Origin: Hemileia vastatrix | Lineage: Eukaryota > Basidiomycota > Pucciniomycetes > Pucciniales > Zaghouaniaceae | DNA length: 64,000 bases | Direction of reading: 5' to 3' | Assembly (NCBI GenBank): GCA_030280995.1 | Contig: JASXTE010000015.1 | Coordinates: 19,171,001-19,235,000, forward strand | Shown here: positions 23,327 to 35,550 of the stretch, piece by piece | Position numbering within the stretch: position 1 is the stretch's first letter | How the letters are laid out: every line of letters starts with the position of its first letter | Translations under genes and position numbers: made by a program | The notes under the pieces: model-generated | What the model was told of the DNA's origin: nothing | Databases searched by the model: none | The model's input: the letters and a program-made list of their open reading frames with translations, nothing else

Positions 23327-24522
23327 AATCGGCCGGTCTTCTAGAAGAAGGAGGAGGAGAAGGGGAAAAGGGACAATAGAGAGGGAAGACAAGATATTAC
23401 AAAGGTGGAGAGTAATAAAATAATATATGTATCTTGAAAAGAGAGGACAACAAGAGAACTTGGAGACTTGACACAACTGCAAGGTTTTATTTAAATTATA
23501 AGATAATTTTACTAGTAATTATGTTCAAAGCACAGCAATCAGTTATAATTATTATAAGACTTAAAGCAACCTTTAATTATTTATATAATATTTTAATTAG
23601 AATTGTAATACTAATAGAAATAGTAGATAAACGTATCATATTTAAGATATATTCAAGTTGAGTGTGTAATAAGTAATGAGCTACCAGAGAGGTTTCCAAA
23701 GCACTTTTACAGGCAAGAGGACCTTCTGGAGCATTCCAATAGTAATTACAAAAGAGTAAAATAATGTGAAATAAATAATTAAAAGAATTTAATTAAAAAC
23801 ATAAAAAATAAACCTGTGAATAAGCAACTATTTTTCCAATCATAAATTTCTAAAAAAGAATACGATTAATATAACAAATAACTATGTGAGTATGGAAAAT
23901 GAGAGCTGTGAGAAAGAAATCTAAAGAAGGAAAAAAAATAGCTAAAAAGGTTTAATTAAAACAAAAGGAATTATTTTTACGCTTTTAAATAATCTTAATT
24001 CAGTATAAGTAAAGGTAATTTAATTATTTTGACTATTTCAAGTAATTAATTGAAACAACTAATTAATTTAATAAAGTAACTTATTTAAAATGAGAAATTA
24101 AATTTAATCATATTAAATAAAATTTTCTTTTAATTAATTCAGTAATTTTCAGTGACACAATTAAGGGTCAAGGAAGCACCCAATATTTATGGATAGTATT
24201 ATATGATAAGTGGTATTTAGTTTATATAAGTTTTATTATTGAAATTGTAATTACAGTGTAAGTTAAATTTACACTTATAATATAATTTTAAATAATTTAT
24301 TTATACATACAAAGTGCACCATGATATTATAGAATATAATATTTATTTATGTAATAAAACTTATTTAATAATAAAATTAAGTATAGTAATTATTTTATTT
24401 ATTCATAAAATATTTATAATTTTATTTTAATAATTTTTTGTAATTACATAATGTTATTCCTTTATATCATTGCAGTAATTTATTATATAAATTACTGGGC
24501 TCCTGAGATAGCCTGGCTGACA
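23327..24522 (-). repeat. Element E2 3' LTR (1196 bp)
   Basis: It starts aatcggccgg on the plus strand, where E1 has tgtcgg, so the terminal TG is mutated. It ends ggctgaca. The partner LTR is 40047-41242. Confidence 0.9.
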
Positions 24523-24552
24523 CTCCCTCACTCTAAAAAATACAAAAAAAAA
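24523..24552 (-). promoter_or_regulatory. Element E2 polypurine tract
   Basis: AGAGTGAGGGAG preceded by a T-tract on the minus strand abuts the 3' LTR. The T-tract has decayed slightly compared with E1. Confidence 0.65.
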
Positions 24553-24554
24553 TG

Positions 24555-25858
24555 CTAAGATTTTTTCTTTTTATACTTTTTTAATGGAGTAGAGAGATTT
24601 GAAATTTCTTTTCCAGGTATCCATGCATCATGTTCAGATGACTTGTTCTTATATCTCAATAAATATTCAATACCTCTTTCAGAAGTTATAATTCTATCAT
24701 TGAGAATTTTATCAATTTCTGCAGTTTCTGTGACTTCCTGAGGGTTTTTCTTAGGTCTTCCCCTTCTTTTGGGAAATGTATCACTGTTGGAAGTATAAGG
24801 TTTAAGCAAAGAAATGGGAAAAACAGGATGTTTTCTTTTATATGGAGAATACAATACAACCTCTACTGCATTATCACCAACCATTCTTTTAACAACAAAT
24901 GGTCCTACAAAAGGATCTCTTAATTTGTTGTTACCTTGTAAATTGAAATGGACAGTAGATATCAACACTTCATCACCCTTGTTAAATGTGTATTCTTTAT
25001 AAGATTTATCACATCTTTTCTTTTCATATTCAAATGCTTTATCAATACAGCTTTGAGCATGTTTTCTGCATAGCTGTTGCATTTGCATAAAAGATTTTAC
25101 ACCAGGATGTTGTTCCAACTTAGGTAATTTATTATTGAGAATTTGAGCAGGAGTGTTTGGGACATAACCTAACCAAATCTCAAAAGGCTTCTTCTCAGTG
25201 ACAGAATGAACAGTGCTATTATATGCAAATTCAAGACCAGGCAATATAGTGACCCAGTCATTAGTAAAGCTGTCATTGTCTTTATATTCTAAACCAAAGG
25301 CACAATACCTTCTAATCATATCTTCCAGAGTTTGAATAATTATTTCAGCTAGAACATCCATCTGAGGATGATGAGCTGTAGATAACTTTAACTCACAGCC
25401 ACAAATATCCATCAAAGAGGTCCAAAACTCAGAAGTAAATTTTGGATCCCTATCAGAGATAATGGCTTTTGGAAAACCAATGATATTAAACATGTAAGAC
25501 CACCATAAGAAAGCTAATTCTTTTGTGGATACATCTTTGTGGGTAGGAATAAATTTGCACATTTTTGTGAATCTATCTACTATTACCCAACAAGAGTTAT
25601 AACTGTCTTTACCTGCTACAGGAAGACCAGTGACAAAATCCATGTTAATTATTTGCCAAGGAGCATCAGGTGCCTCAATATGTTGTAGTAAACCTGCTCT
25701 TTTACCTGTCAACCTTTTAGATTTCTGGCAGGAATCACAATATTTAACATATAATTTTGTATCTTCAGACATATTAGCCCACCAAGCAGTGTTTTTGATT
25801 CTAATCAATGTCTTTTCTAGATCAAAATGACCAGCTAATATGTCATCATGACAGAGTT
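24555..25858 (-). pseudogene. gag-pol: Element E2 gag-pol, 3' portion (integrase, chromodomain)
   Basis: A continuous minus-strand frame of over 400 codons begins at the A junction with the integrase zinc domain (RIKNTAWWANM, CDSCQKSKR). The DDE core follows (MDFVTGLPVAG, VDRFTKMCKF, SDRDPKF). HHPQMDVLAEIIIQTL shows several substitutions compared with HHPQTDGLAERMIQTL, so the catalytic region is altered although the E is kept. The C-terminal domain and chromodomain (EIDKILNDRI...WIPGKEI) end at 24555. Confidence 0.9.
25854..25858. repeat. Left TSD of element A (gagtt)
   Basis: gagtt here and aagtt at 35551-35555 flank A, with one mismatch. The flanks join into the integrase zinc region of E2 (tgacaaagtttgagg in relatives). 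Confidence 0.75.
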
Positions 25859-27359
25859 TGTCAGCCTGTATATCCCCAGGACTGAGTAAATACTACTTAT
25901 AAGTTATGTTAAACACATGAACTATACATGGGAATAATAATTAAGAGTACACAAACAGTATACATAAGTAAAATTATGATAATATACAAAATATGCCATT
26001 ATAACACCTTATATACACACATATATCCACCTTTTATAACTCTTATGTACTTAATATTAAGTTTTAATATGTTAGCTTAATCTTAAGAACCTTAAGTATA
26101 AGGCTACATAATTTTTAAGTACACTTAAAGCTGTTATTTTCACTGTTTTATGCAAAAAACAAGAAATGCACTTTATTTCACTTAAAAGTTGACTATATGC
26201 GCTATAAATTTGAGAATATTAAAAATGTGCTTTGACAGATCAATTTGTCTCATTTAGGACTATTGATTTGGCTATTTAAATGTATAAAAATAACACTTTT
26301 CAAATTTGGTGTTTTTTATGCCAGAAATGGCTTCTGTGTACTGGCCACATACTGCCTGCTTTTTTCCCGTGTGAATAGCTTCATTTTTAGCAAAGTTAGC
26401 TTTTTCACACTATAATTACCCCACATTCTACGCCCACTGTGGGGAAACACACTAAAATAGGTGACAGGCACTTATTTAGTGTCCTAGCTTAATTAATAAT
26501 GCATTGACCCTCTTTATATGCACTAATTTTATTAATAACCTCACTCTTGGCGCCTTATTTCACTACCACACTTAAATTCGCCTAAATTTAGTCAAGGATT
26601 TACCCGTGTAAGCGCCTGCCAAGGACTGCATATAGTTACCCCACATCTCACACTCCTTTTTGGGTTTTTGGGTGGTTTCTCAGTCAATATTGGGTATTTT
26701 TGAATGGGAATTTCATGTAGTATAATGCCAGGATTAGCCCCATTATTTCTACAGTGAATCTCCCTTATTATTAAGATATTATTAACCTTAATAATTTCCT
26801 CTTTAGTATTTTATATAATTGTTTAATACACATATACTCTCTTTTTATCTTATTCTTTAATTTTGATGGATTTTCCTTATTAATAGTGGATTTTGGCGGC
26901 TGCTACTCTTCTAATTATGTCATGGGATACTGGGAATGTTGATGGAAATGTCAATTAGTTGTTTGATGGCGTCATTAACTGTGTATTGGGTGGTATATCA
27001 AGGGAATCATTGGTGAACTCATTGTGTATAAAAGGAGGAGGGATTTTGGTTGTATTTCGACATTCTTTATCATTTACAATTTACCAATATAACCAAATAA
27101 ATTACAATACATATCAATTAGTACTTTTATAAGACTTTTGAATAGTATCTGAATTATAAAATCTATTTTTCTACCAACTACAAAGATTTTAAGCCATATA
27201 TAAAAATAGTGAGAATTATATTACTGAGACCTTTAATTTTGATTATATTTTACTACTTATTGGATTAGTACTACAGTATTCATATAGGACCATTAATACC
27301 TTCTAGACAACTGACCATTAAAGCTAGTTAACATCTTTGTACTTGACCTCAGCCTGACA
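25859..27359 (+). repeat. Element A 5' LTR (1501 bp)
   Basis: It begins TGTCAGCCTGTATATCC and ends CAGCCTGACA. TATAAAAGG lies at 27027-27035. A CCCCAC...GTGGGG inverted repeat (26419-26444) is conserved in all four A/B LTRs. The region 26330-26680 is unusually well conserved between A and B. Confidence 0.94.
27027..27035 (+). promoter_or_regulatory. Probable TATA box of A LTR
   Basis: gtgTATAAAAGGAGG is shared with B (45736-45744). Transcription probably starts about 30 nt downstream, which is inference. Confidence 0.55.
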
Positions 27360-28026
27360 ATTGGGGGCCTTTCCTCAAGAATTCTGTTATAATCCAGTAA
27401 GTAAAAATTTTAAAGAAGGTACGCGTAAATAAAATCCCTATAGAAATATTTGGATAATTACAACAGGTTGGGGTCACTTATATAGTGATTTCAGAGAAAG
27501 AAGCCCTGTTATATAAAGTTGTGATATTGAATCAACAATTTTACCACTAATTTAACATATAATTGTTATTAGTGGGTCTGTCAATAGACCAATTAAATTT
27601 GAGATCTTTGAAGATAAAATTTTTACCACTAATTTAACATAAAATTGTTCTTAGTGGGAGTCTGTCAATAGACAAATTAAATTTGTGATCTTTGCAGATG
27701 ATAACCAATTAAACTGATTAATTGTTTTCTTTTTACAGGGCTCTTAATCCCTTTTCTATTGGTTTGTAAAATTCATTTATATTTGAAAAAGAAATCTTAC
27801 TGACAGTTGTTTTCTTTTTAATATAAAAACATGGCTACATATTGTAGACCAGTTAAATCAAGTGACCACTTAAAAAGCATATTTGACTTTTGGCACTTAG
27901 AAATTCACTTAATACCAATAAGTAAGCAATAAAATTGTCCTCAGTGGTATTGATAAATACTGATAAAACTAATTTTGAAGTTTCCATTTATAAACTTTCA
28001 ATTCTTTAGAAAATTCCACCTAAAAA
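27360..28026 (+). other. Element A 5' leader with PBS block and duplicated hairpin
   Basis: The leader starts atTGGGGGCCTTTCC (27362). An 82-bp segment (27541-27622) is repeated in tandem (27623-27706). Each copy has an inverted repeat CCACTAA...TTAGTGG. B has only one copy (from about 46254). No coding sequence is seen. Confidence 0.7.
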
Positions 28027-28114
28027 ATGTGTGACAACAATGACATTGTAATTAATAAGGCAAAACCTTATAACTTAAGACCTAGAGCTGAAAGACCTGT
28101 TACAGGACATTCAA

Positions 28115-28564
28115 ATGGAGGGCCAGGACTCTCCCATAATAAACAACACTCCGCCAATGTCTCTGCAGGAAAGGGAAAAGCTTTTAAAGCAAGTTTCAAT
28201 AAAGAAAGCAAAAAATACATTACAAGAACAAATTCACTCCCTATCTACCTTATTGAACACATTGACAATAAGAGTCAACAATATAGTGGACCAGATCAAC
28301 AACCTGGAGAAAAGAGCAGCTCAAAGTTTCATAGAGGTCAACCAGGCTCTAGTGGACATAAAGGCTCAACCACAATCAGTGGCACCCACCAATTCCATAG
28401 CAACACCTCCAGTCCAAGAGGAGGATCAAAAAATCACTTTAAGAAAATGGAAATGGGATTGGTACACCCAAAATTACAACAATCCTCCACAGCAGGGCTC
28501 CAGCAGTCACCCTTACAGGGGAAAGGCAAGGAGAGGCAGGGGAAGTGGGATAAGAACTTGGTAA
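28115..28564 (+). CDS. Element A ORF-B: overlapping coiled-coil/RG-rich protein, 149 aa, intact
   Basis: It is read in the +1 frame over gag, from ATG 28115 to TAA 28562-28564. Residues 1-20 are polar (MEGQDSPIINNTPP). Residues about 21-85 form a likely coiled coil with Leu/Ile heptads (LQEQIHSLSTLLNTL, VDQINNLEKR). A Pro/Gln-rich linker follows, then RKWKWDWYTQNY at about 110-121 and a basic RG-rich tail (YRGKARRGRGSGIRTW). Against the B copy, 75 nt (28211-28285) have about 12 differences, of which 11 are silent here but mostly change Gag. I know no named family for it. A structural or nucleic-acid-binding accessory role is inference. The stop codon overlaps a GTAAGT splice donor. Confidence 0.78.
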   Translation: MEGQDSPIINNTPPMSLQEREKLLKQVSIKKAKNTLQEQIHSLSTLLNTLTIRVNNIVDQINNLEKRAAQSFIEVNQALVDIKAQPQSVAPTNSIATPPVQEEDQKITLRKWKWDWYTQNYNNPPQQGSSSHPYRGKARRGRGSGIRTW

Positions 28565-28618
28565 GTAACTTAACTCCTTATAATCAATTATATCAACCTG
28601 ACAATGAATTACTTATAG
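28561..28618 (+). other. Candidate 58-nt intron in element A
   Basis: GTAAGT starts at 28561 and the segment ends ttacttatag at 28618, followed by GTAATGAG. It begins one base before the ORF-B stop codon TAA. Splicing keeps the ORF-B end as TGG-TAA and sends the Gag frame to a stop about ten codons later. Confidence 0.6.
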
Positions 28619-31600
28619 GTAATGAGATGGATAAGGAAATATTGGATATGATTGATAATGATTTAAAGGATTATTCATTTGAAAAAAATATGTTAAACTT
28701 GTCTTTAAATGAGGACAATGTAAATATTTTTATTGATCACCAGGATAATGCTATTAATATAAAATTGGAATCAAATGATGAGTCTTCTGAGTTGTACACA
28801 GAAAAAATAGAATATTTTTTGAAAGAGAATCCAATGGAATCAAAAATAATAAGTAAATTATTATTGAGAATTGAAAAATCGGAAGAGTTCTCAAAAGAGT
28901 CAAACAATAATACAGAAAATGTATTATTACAGCTAACACAATCATTGAGTACAACAGCCAATAAATTAAAAATTATTGAAAATTCAAATGATGAATTAAT
29001 CAATGTGAATAAAAAATTGATTTCTGTGATTAGAAATTTAGAAAGTAAATTAGACCATACTCAGAATGTTATGGCAACCATTGAGGGACGTGTTAAATTC
29101 TCTTTTTCAAATGTAAATGATACTCTAACTCATTTACCTGTAATAAAGGATAGGTTACAAAGAGTAGAAATAGAAGTAGAAAACATATTGAAAGATACTG
29201 AAAAAATAAAAGATAACACTTTTTATGTGGCAAGAGTACCTGTTTTCATGAAACACGCAAATGAAACACCAATGATGGAACATGAAAATAGTGTCATGGG
29301 CTCTGAGAACAGTAAATCAGTAAAAGATGAAATAAATGATCATCTTTCCAAAGTAAGTGAATTACTGAATATTCCTCAGGTTAGGGAAGCAAGAAATAAC
29401 CAAAAGAACTGGCCTAAGTTAGATCAGTACCCTTCTTTTGACGGGGATTCAAAATCTGATTGGCAGCAATTCATACAAAGAATTGATAACTTAAAATTTT
29501 CATACAAATTACCTGATGAAGAAATTACTTCAAAGTTAATATCTTTATTTACAGATGTGGCCTTATTATGGTTTGAATCTGTATTTATTGAGGGAATTAA
29601 TTACTCCTGGAATGAATGGAAGGCACTAATTGAAAGGCAATTTGGTGGCCCAAAATTTAGAATCACTCAACAAAGATTGTATGAAAAGGCCAGATATAAT
29701 CCAAATGCTTGAGATAAACCTATGGTATTTTTAATGAATTTAATAAAAATCATGAAAGCCATGGATCCAAAAATGGATTATGAAGAGTGGAAAGAAATGA
29801 TAATATACAAGGTGCATATATCAGTTAGAGACATTATTGTAGCTAGAACTGAAGCCATCAGAGATACCTCTGGATTCATTAATATATGCAATGAGATATT
29901 ATTAAACCACAAGTATGAAACCAAGTATAACAATTACAGACAAAGTGTTGATGTGGTAAAACCTACTACAAGTAAATTGCCAGTGGAGAAGAAAAAACCT
30001 TCAGCTCCCCTTGTCACTAAGAGACAGGAGAATAACACTTGTTACAAATGTAATGAAACTTGGGTAAAGGGTCACATGTGTAAGAAAAGAATAAATGTTA
30101 TTGAAACCTCACAGAATTCTGAACCAAGTAATCATGAATATGAAAATGTAGAATCCAGTGAGGATTGAAAAATTAACATATCTTACAGTGATTATGAACA
30201 TGAGATATTTGTATTAGAACAGGATATTATGTTCCTGAATGATGCTATACCTCATAAAGACACATCTTTAACTTCCATTGAGGAAGCTGAAATAATCAAA
30301 GATGTAACTCATGATACTTACAAAATAACACCTATCAGAGCACCTGTTATTATATGTGGAAAAGAAATGAATGCCATTCTTTACACTGGGGCCGCAGGTA
30401 GTGTAGTTTCAATTAAGACATTAATGAAACTTGATAGTAAGTACCATGAAAAACTAGAAACTGTTCAAAAAAAGAACTGGAGAGGTTTTGGTTCAGTATT
30501 AAATACAATTGGCAAATACAAAACTGCTGTATTCTTTAAATATAATAATGGATATTTTAGAGCAGTATGTGAATTTGTAGTAATGGATAATAAAAATTGT
30601 AGTGATTGGTTTATTATTGGCAATGATTTATTGACAAAATTTGGCATTAAACTAGATCCTGCAAACAGTTGCTTCACTATAGGTGTGAATGGTAAGAGAA
30701 AATTTAAAATATGTTCTGAAAACTCAGTATATGCCATTTCTCCTAGAGAAGGACAACTACAAGGTGGAAGAACCACCACTGAAATGGTTGAATTGGATAA
30801 TGAAATCCAAAAGGCCTCTTTCAGTCCTCAACTCTCTAAAATTGAAGAAGAAAATATTTTGAGATTGATTAAATCATATCCTATGGCATTTTTTCATGGT
30901 TCAAATGAACTAGGATTGGTCAAAGAACATGAGTTGAAAATCTCTTTAAGTTGTGATTTGGATAATATTCCTGGCAGCTTGAAAAAGAAACCTTACCCAG
31001 CTTCTCCTGCAAAAAGGAAAGATATTGAAGACAACATAAAAATGTTGTTGGAAATGGGTATTGTTGAAAAAGTAGACACAACACCTAAGTATTGTGTTAT
31101 TTCACCAGTATTAATCTCTTATGAAAAAGATAAGGCAAGATTATGCGGTGATTATAGAGCTCTGAATACATACACTGTAGATGATATTTACCCTCTACCA
31201 AGGATAGCTTCTATCCATGCTACCTTACAAAGAGAAAAATACATTTCCTGTCTGGATGGAAACAAGGGTTACCACCAGATTCCTGTGGAAAAGAATTCTC
31301 AAAATTACTTATTAATAACCACACATATGGGTATATTTGAGTATGTGAGGATGCCATTTGGCCCAAAAAATGCACCTTCAGTCTTCCAAAAATTAATGGA
31401 TAGTGTTTTCCATCAGGAAATGGTTGAAGGATGGCTTTTGGCCTATATTGATGACATCATAATGTTTTCAAAAACATATGATGAACATTTAAATCACCTG
31501 GAAAGAGTCTTTCAAAAGATGGATGAAATTAATATGACAATTGCATTAAAGAAATGTAAGTTTGGATTTCAATCCTTGAAAGTACTTGGACATGTTGTAT

Positions 31601-34033
31601 CTGGATTACAAATTTGTGTTGACCAGAATAAGGTGGCAGAAATAAAAAACATTGGTATACCTAAAAATGTAAAAGAGGTTCAAATTTTTTTTGGTATGTG
31701 TGGATATTACAGACAGTACATTAAAAATTACCAATCCATTGCAGCTCCTTTAACAACATTAATCAGGAAAAATGAAGCTTTCATTTGGAATAATGAAAGA
31801 CAACATGCCTTTAATAAATTAAAGGAATGTTTAATGTCAGCTCCAATATTGGGACTGCCAGATTTATCCCTACCTTTTATCTTGTACACTGATGCAAGCT
31901 TCATAGGGTTAGGTGCTGCTTTACAGCAGAAACAGATAATAAATGGAAAATTATCTGAAGTAGTCATCTGTTATATATCAAGAACCTTAAGAAAAACAGA
32001 ATTAAGGTATGGTGCCACACAGCTAGAATATTTGGCTGTGGTGTGGGCTTTGGAGAAACTTCATTACTACCTGGAAGACCAGAAGTTTGAACTTATAACA
32101 GATTGCAGTGCAGTAAAATCATTACTAAACATGAAAACTCCTAATAGGCACATGTTTAGATGGCAACTAGCTATACAAGAGTACAGAGGAAGAATGAAAA
32201 TCACTCACAGAGCAGGAACATTGCATTCTAATGTGGATTTATTATCCAGAAGTCCTTTGCCAAATGATGCTGACAACCCAGCTTATGTGCCTGAAAATGA
32301 GGTTATACATATATTTGGGATTTATATAGTGGATTTAGAGGAAGAATTCATGCCAACTATATTGGAAAATTATTCATCTGATAAATATTTGACTAAACTA
32401 TCTACCATTCTAATTGATCCAACTAATGCCTCTATGAGTGCATTGATTAAAACCTTACCTTCAAAGTATAGAAATGCATTGGAAAAAGGTAAACTGTCAA
32501 TTGAAGATGGATATATATATTACAGGAAAAAGCTAAGTAATGTAATAGTAATACCACCTTCTATGAAAGAGTTAATGTTAAGTACTTGTCATGATGACAT
32601 CTTAGCTGGTCATTTTGATTTTAACAAAACATTAACTAGAGGTAAAAACACAGCCTGGTGGATAAACATGAAAGAAGATGTACAAAAATACATTGAAACA
32701 TGTGACTCTTGTCAGAAATCTAAAAGATTAACTGGGAAGAGAGCTGGGTTGTTACAACAAATAGAGCATCCAAAAGCTCCATGGGAAATAATAAACATGG
32801 ATTTGTAACTGGCTTTCCATTAGCAGGAAAAGTAAGTTTCACTTCTTGCTGGGTAATAGTAGATAGATTAACAAAAATGTGTAAATTTATCCCTACCCAT
32901 AAAGAGGTATCTGCAAAAGACTTGGCATTACTATGGTGGACTCAGATGATGAATTCTTCTGGGTTCCCTAAAGCCATAATCTCTGACAGAGACCCTAAAT
33001 TCTCTTCAGAGTTCTGGACATCTTTGATGGAAGTATCAGGTTGTCAATTGAAATTGTCTACAGCACACCATCCACAAACTGATGGGCTGGCTGAGAGAAT
33101 GATTCAAACTCTTGAAGACATGATAAGAAGATATTGTGCCTTTGGATTGGAATAAAAAGACAATGAGAAATTAACACATGACTGGGTAACATTAATTCCT
33201 GGCCTTGAATTTGCTTATAACAGCACAACTCATTCTGTAACAAAGAAGAAACCCTTTGAACTCTGGCTGGGATACATACCAAATACCCCAGGAAATCATT
33301 TAAATAAATTACCAAGGTTAGATATACACCCTGGCACTAAATCCTTCATTCATATGCAAAAAATGTGTAGAAAGAATGCAGAAAAATGCATTCAAAAAGC
33401 ATTTGAATATGAAAAGAAAAGGTGGGATAAATCTCATAAAGAATTTGAATTCAAAAAGGGAGATGAAGTCCTCATATCAACACTACATTTTAATTTACAA
33501 GGTAATGTTAAATTAAAGGATCCCTTTGTAGGACCTTTTGTAGTAAGAAAAATGGTTGGTAATAATGCAGTGGAAGTCATATTATATGCTCCATATGATA
33601 GGAAACATCCAGTTTTCCCTATCTCATTATTGAAACCTTACCATGCAAATGATCCTGACTTATTTCCAAAAAGAAGGGGAAGGCCTAAAAAGCAACCTGA
33701 AGAAATTGTGGAAAAAGCAGAGATTGAAAAAATACTCAAGAAAAGAATCCTTACTAAAGAAAAAGGAACTGAGTATTTACTAAGATTTAAAGGGAAATCA
33801 AATGAATTTGATAAATGGATACCTGAAAAAGAAATTTCTAATTTATCCACCCTTCTTAAAAAATTTAAACAGAAATAAATTTCTGTTCAACCAGCTGAGG
33901 GGTTAAAATACAAGTACTCATAATATTTTATTATGTTTTATTTCTTTAAAGTATAATCTTTAATGCTACAGAATAAATCTGAATACCTGAAAATTAAACA
34001 AATAATAAATAAAAATGTATAACTTATCATTTT

Positions 34034-34061
34034 TTTTATTGTTTTTTTTTGGTTGGGCAAG
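34034..34061 (+). promoter_or_regulatory. Element A polypurine tract
   Basis: A T-tract (ttttattgtttttttttt), then ggttgggcaag, abuts the 3' LTR. 33879-34033 is an untranslated 3' segment shared with B. Confidence 0.7.
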
Positions 34062-35550
34062 TGTCAGCCTGTATATCCCCAGGACTGAGTAAAAACTACT
34101 TATAGGCTATGTTAAACACATGAACTATACATGGGAATAATAATTAAGAGTACACAAATAGTATACATAAGTAAAATTATGATAATATACAAAATATGCC
34201 ATTATAACACTTTTTATACACACATATATCCACCTTTTATAACTCTTATGTACTTAATATTAAGTTTTAATATGTTAGCGTAATTTTAAGAACCTTAAGT
34301 ATAAGGCTACATAATTTTTAAGTACACTTAAAGCTGTTATTTTCACTGTTTTATGCGAAAAACAAGAAATGCACTTCATTTCACTTAAACGTTGACTATA
34401 TGCGCTATAAATTTGAGAATATCAAAATTGCGCTTTGACAGATCAATTTGTCTCATTTAGGACTATTGATTTGGCTATTTAAATGTATAAAAATAACACT
34501 TTTCAAATTTGGTGTTTTTTATGCCAGAAATGGCTTCTGTGTACTGGCCACATACTGCCTGCTTTTTTCCCGTGTGAATAGCTTCATTTTTAGCAAAGTT
34601 AGCTTTTTCACACTATAATTACCCCACATTCTACGCCCACTGTGGGGAAACACACTAAAATAGGTGACAGGCACTTATTTAGTGTCCTAGCTTAATTAAT
34701 AATGCATTGACCCTCTTTATATGCACTAATTTTATTAATAACCTCACTCTTGGCGCCTTGTTTCATTACCACACTTAAATTCGCCTAAATTTAGTCAAGG
34801 ATTTACCCATGTAAGCGCCTGCCAAGGACTGCATATAGTTACCCCACATCTCACACTCCTTTTTGGGTTTTTGGGTGGTTTCTCAATCAATATTGGGTAT
34901 TTTTGAATGGGAATTTCACGTAGTATAATGTCAGGATTAGCCCCATTATTTCTACAGTGAATCTCCCTTATTATTAAGCTATTATTAACCTTAAAAATTT
35001 CCTCTTTAGTCTTTTATATCATTGTTTAATATGCATATACTCTCTTATTATCTTATTCTTTAATTTTGATGGATTTTACTTATTAATACTGGATTTTGGA
35101 GGCTGCTACTCCTCTAATTATGTCATGGGATACTGGGAATGTCTATTAGTTGTTCGGAGGTGTCATTAACTGTGTATTGGGTGGTATATCAAGGGAATCA
35201 TTGGTGAACTCATTGTGTATAAAAGGAGGAGGGATTTTGGTTGTATTTCGACATTCTTTATCATTTACAATTTACCAATATAACCAAATAAATTACAATT
35301 CATATCAATTAGTACTTTTATAAAACTTTTGAATAGTATCTGAATTATAAAATCTATTTTTCTACCGACTAAAAAGATTGTAAGCTATATATAAAAATAG
35401 TGAGAATTATATTACTGAGACCTTTAATTTTGATTATATTTTACTACTTATTGGATTAGTACTACAGTATTCATATAGGACCATTAAAATCTTCTATACA
35501 ACTGACCATTCAAGCTAGCTCACGTCTTTGTACTTGATCTCAGCCTGACA
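34062..35550 (+). repeat. Element A 3' LTR (1489 bp)
   Basis: TGTCAGCCTGTATATCC...CAGCCTGACA. It is 12 bp shorter than the 5' LTR (tgttgatggaaa missing near 35140). The CCCCAC...GTGGGG inverted repeat is at 34622-34647. Confidence 0.94.

Larger units (their letters stand above)
28027..33878 (+). pseudogene. gag-pol: Element A gag-pol polyprotein, four lesions
   Basis: It starts at ATG 28027 (MCDNNDIVINKAKPYNLRPR). Approximate residues: low-complexity region overlapping ORF-B 30-180; coiled coil 250-400; capsid 461-640 (DGDSKSDW); zinc knuckle CYKCNETWVKGHMC 673; protease 785; RT 980-1220 with YIDD near 1139; RNase H 1286-1400; integrase zinc domain about 1521-1565 and core 1590-1750; chromodomain 1896-1942. 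Lesions: TGA 29710-29712, TGA 30166-30168, a 1-nt deletion near 32803, TAA 33153-33155. The protease DTG is changed to YTG (GAC to TAC, 30382-30384), and QRFLGM in RT is changed to QIFFGM. This copy is unlikely to be autonomous. Confidence 0.95.
25859..35550 (+). mobile_element. Element A: Ty3/Gypsy chromovirus, innermost of the nest
   Basis: This 9.7-kb plus-strand element has 1.5-kb LTRs and is closely related to B. It lies four insertions deep (G > F > C > E2 > A). Its LTRs differ by roughly 2% by eye, including a 12-bp indel. Gag-Pol has three stops and one frameshift, and the protease Asp is lost. ORF-B is intact. Confidence 0.94.

Noticed and set aside
28555..28566. Minus-one ribosomal frameshift from ORF-B into Gag at TGG-TAA
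   Set aside because: It is possible in principle, but there is no slippery heptamer and no obvious downstream structure. The conserved GTAAGT/AG pair is better explained by splicing.
28561..28618. Idea that splicing joins ORF-B to the downstream Gag frame
   Set aside because: Frame arithmetic does not allow it. A 58-nt removal joins the +2 frame to Gag, and that frame has stops just upstream (for example in A). ORF-B terminates at TAA in both isoforms.
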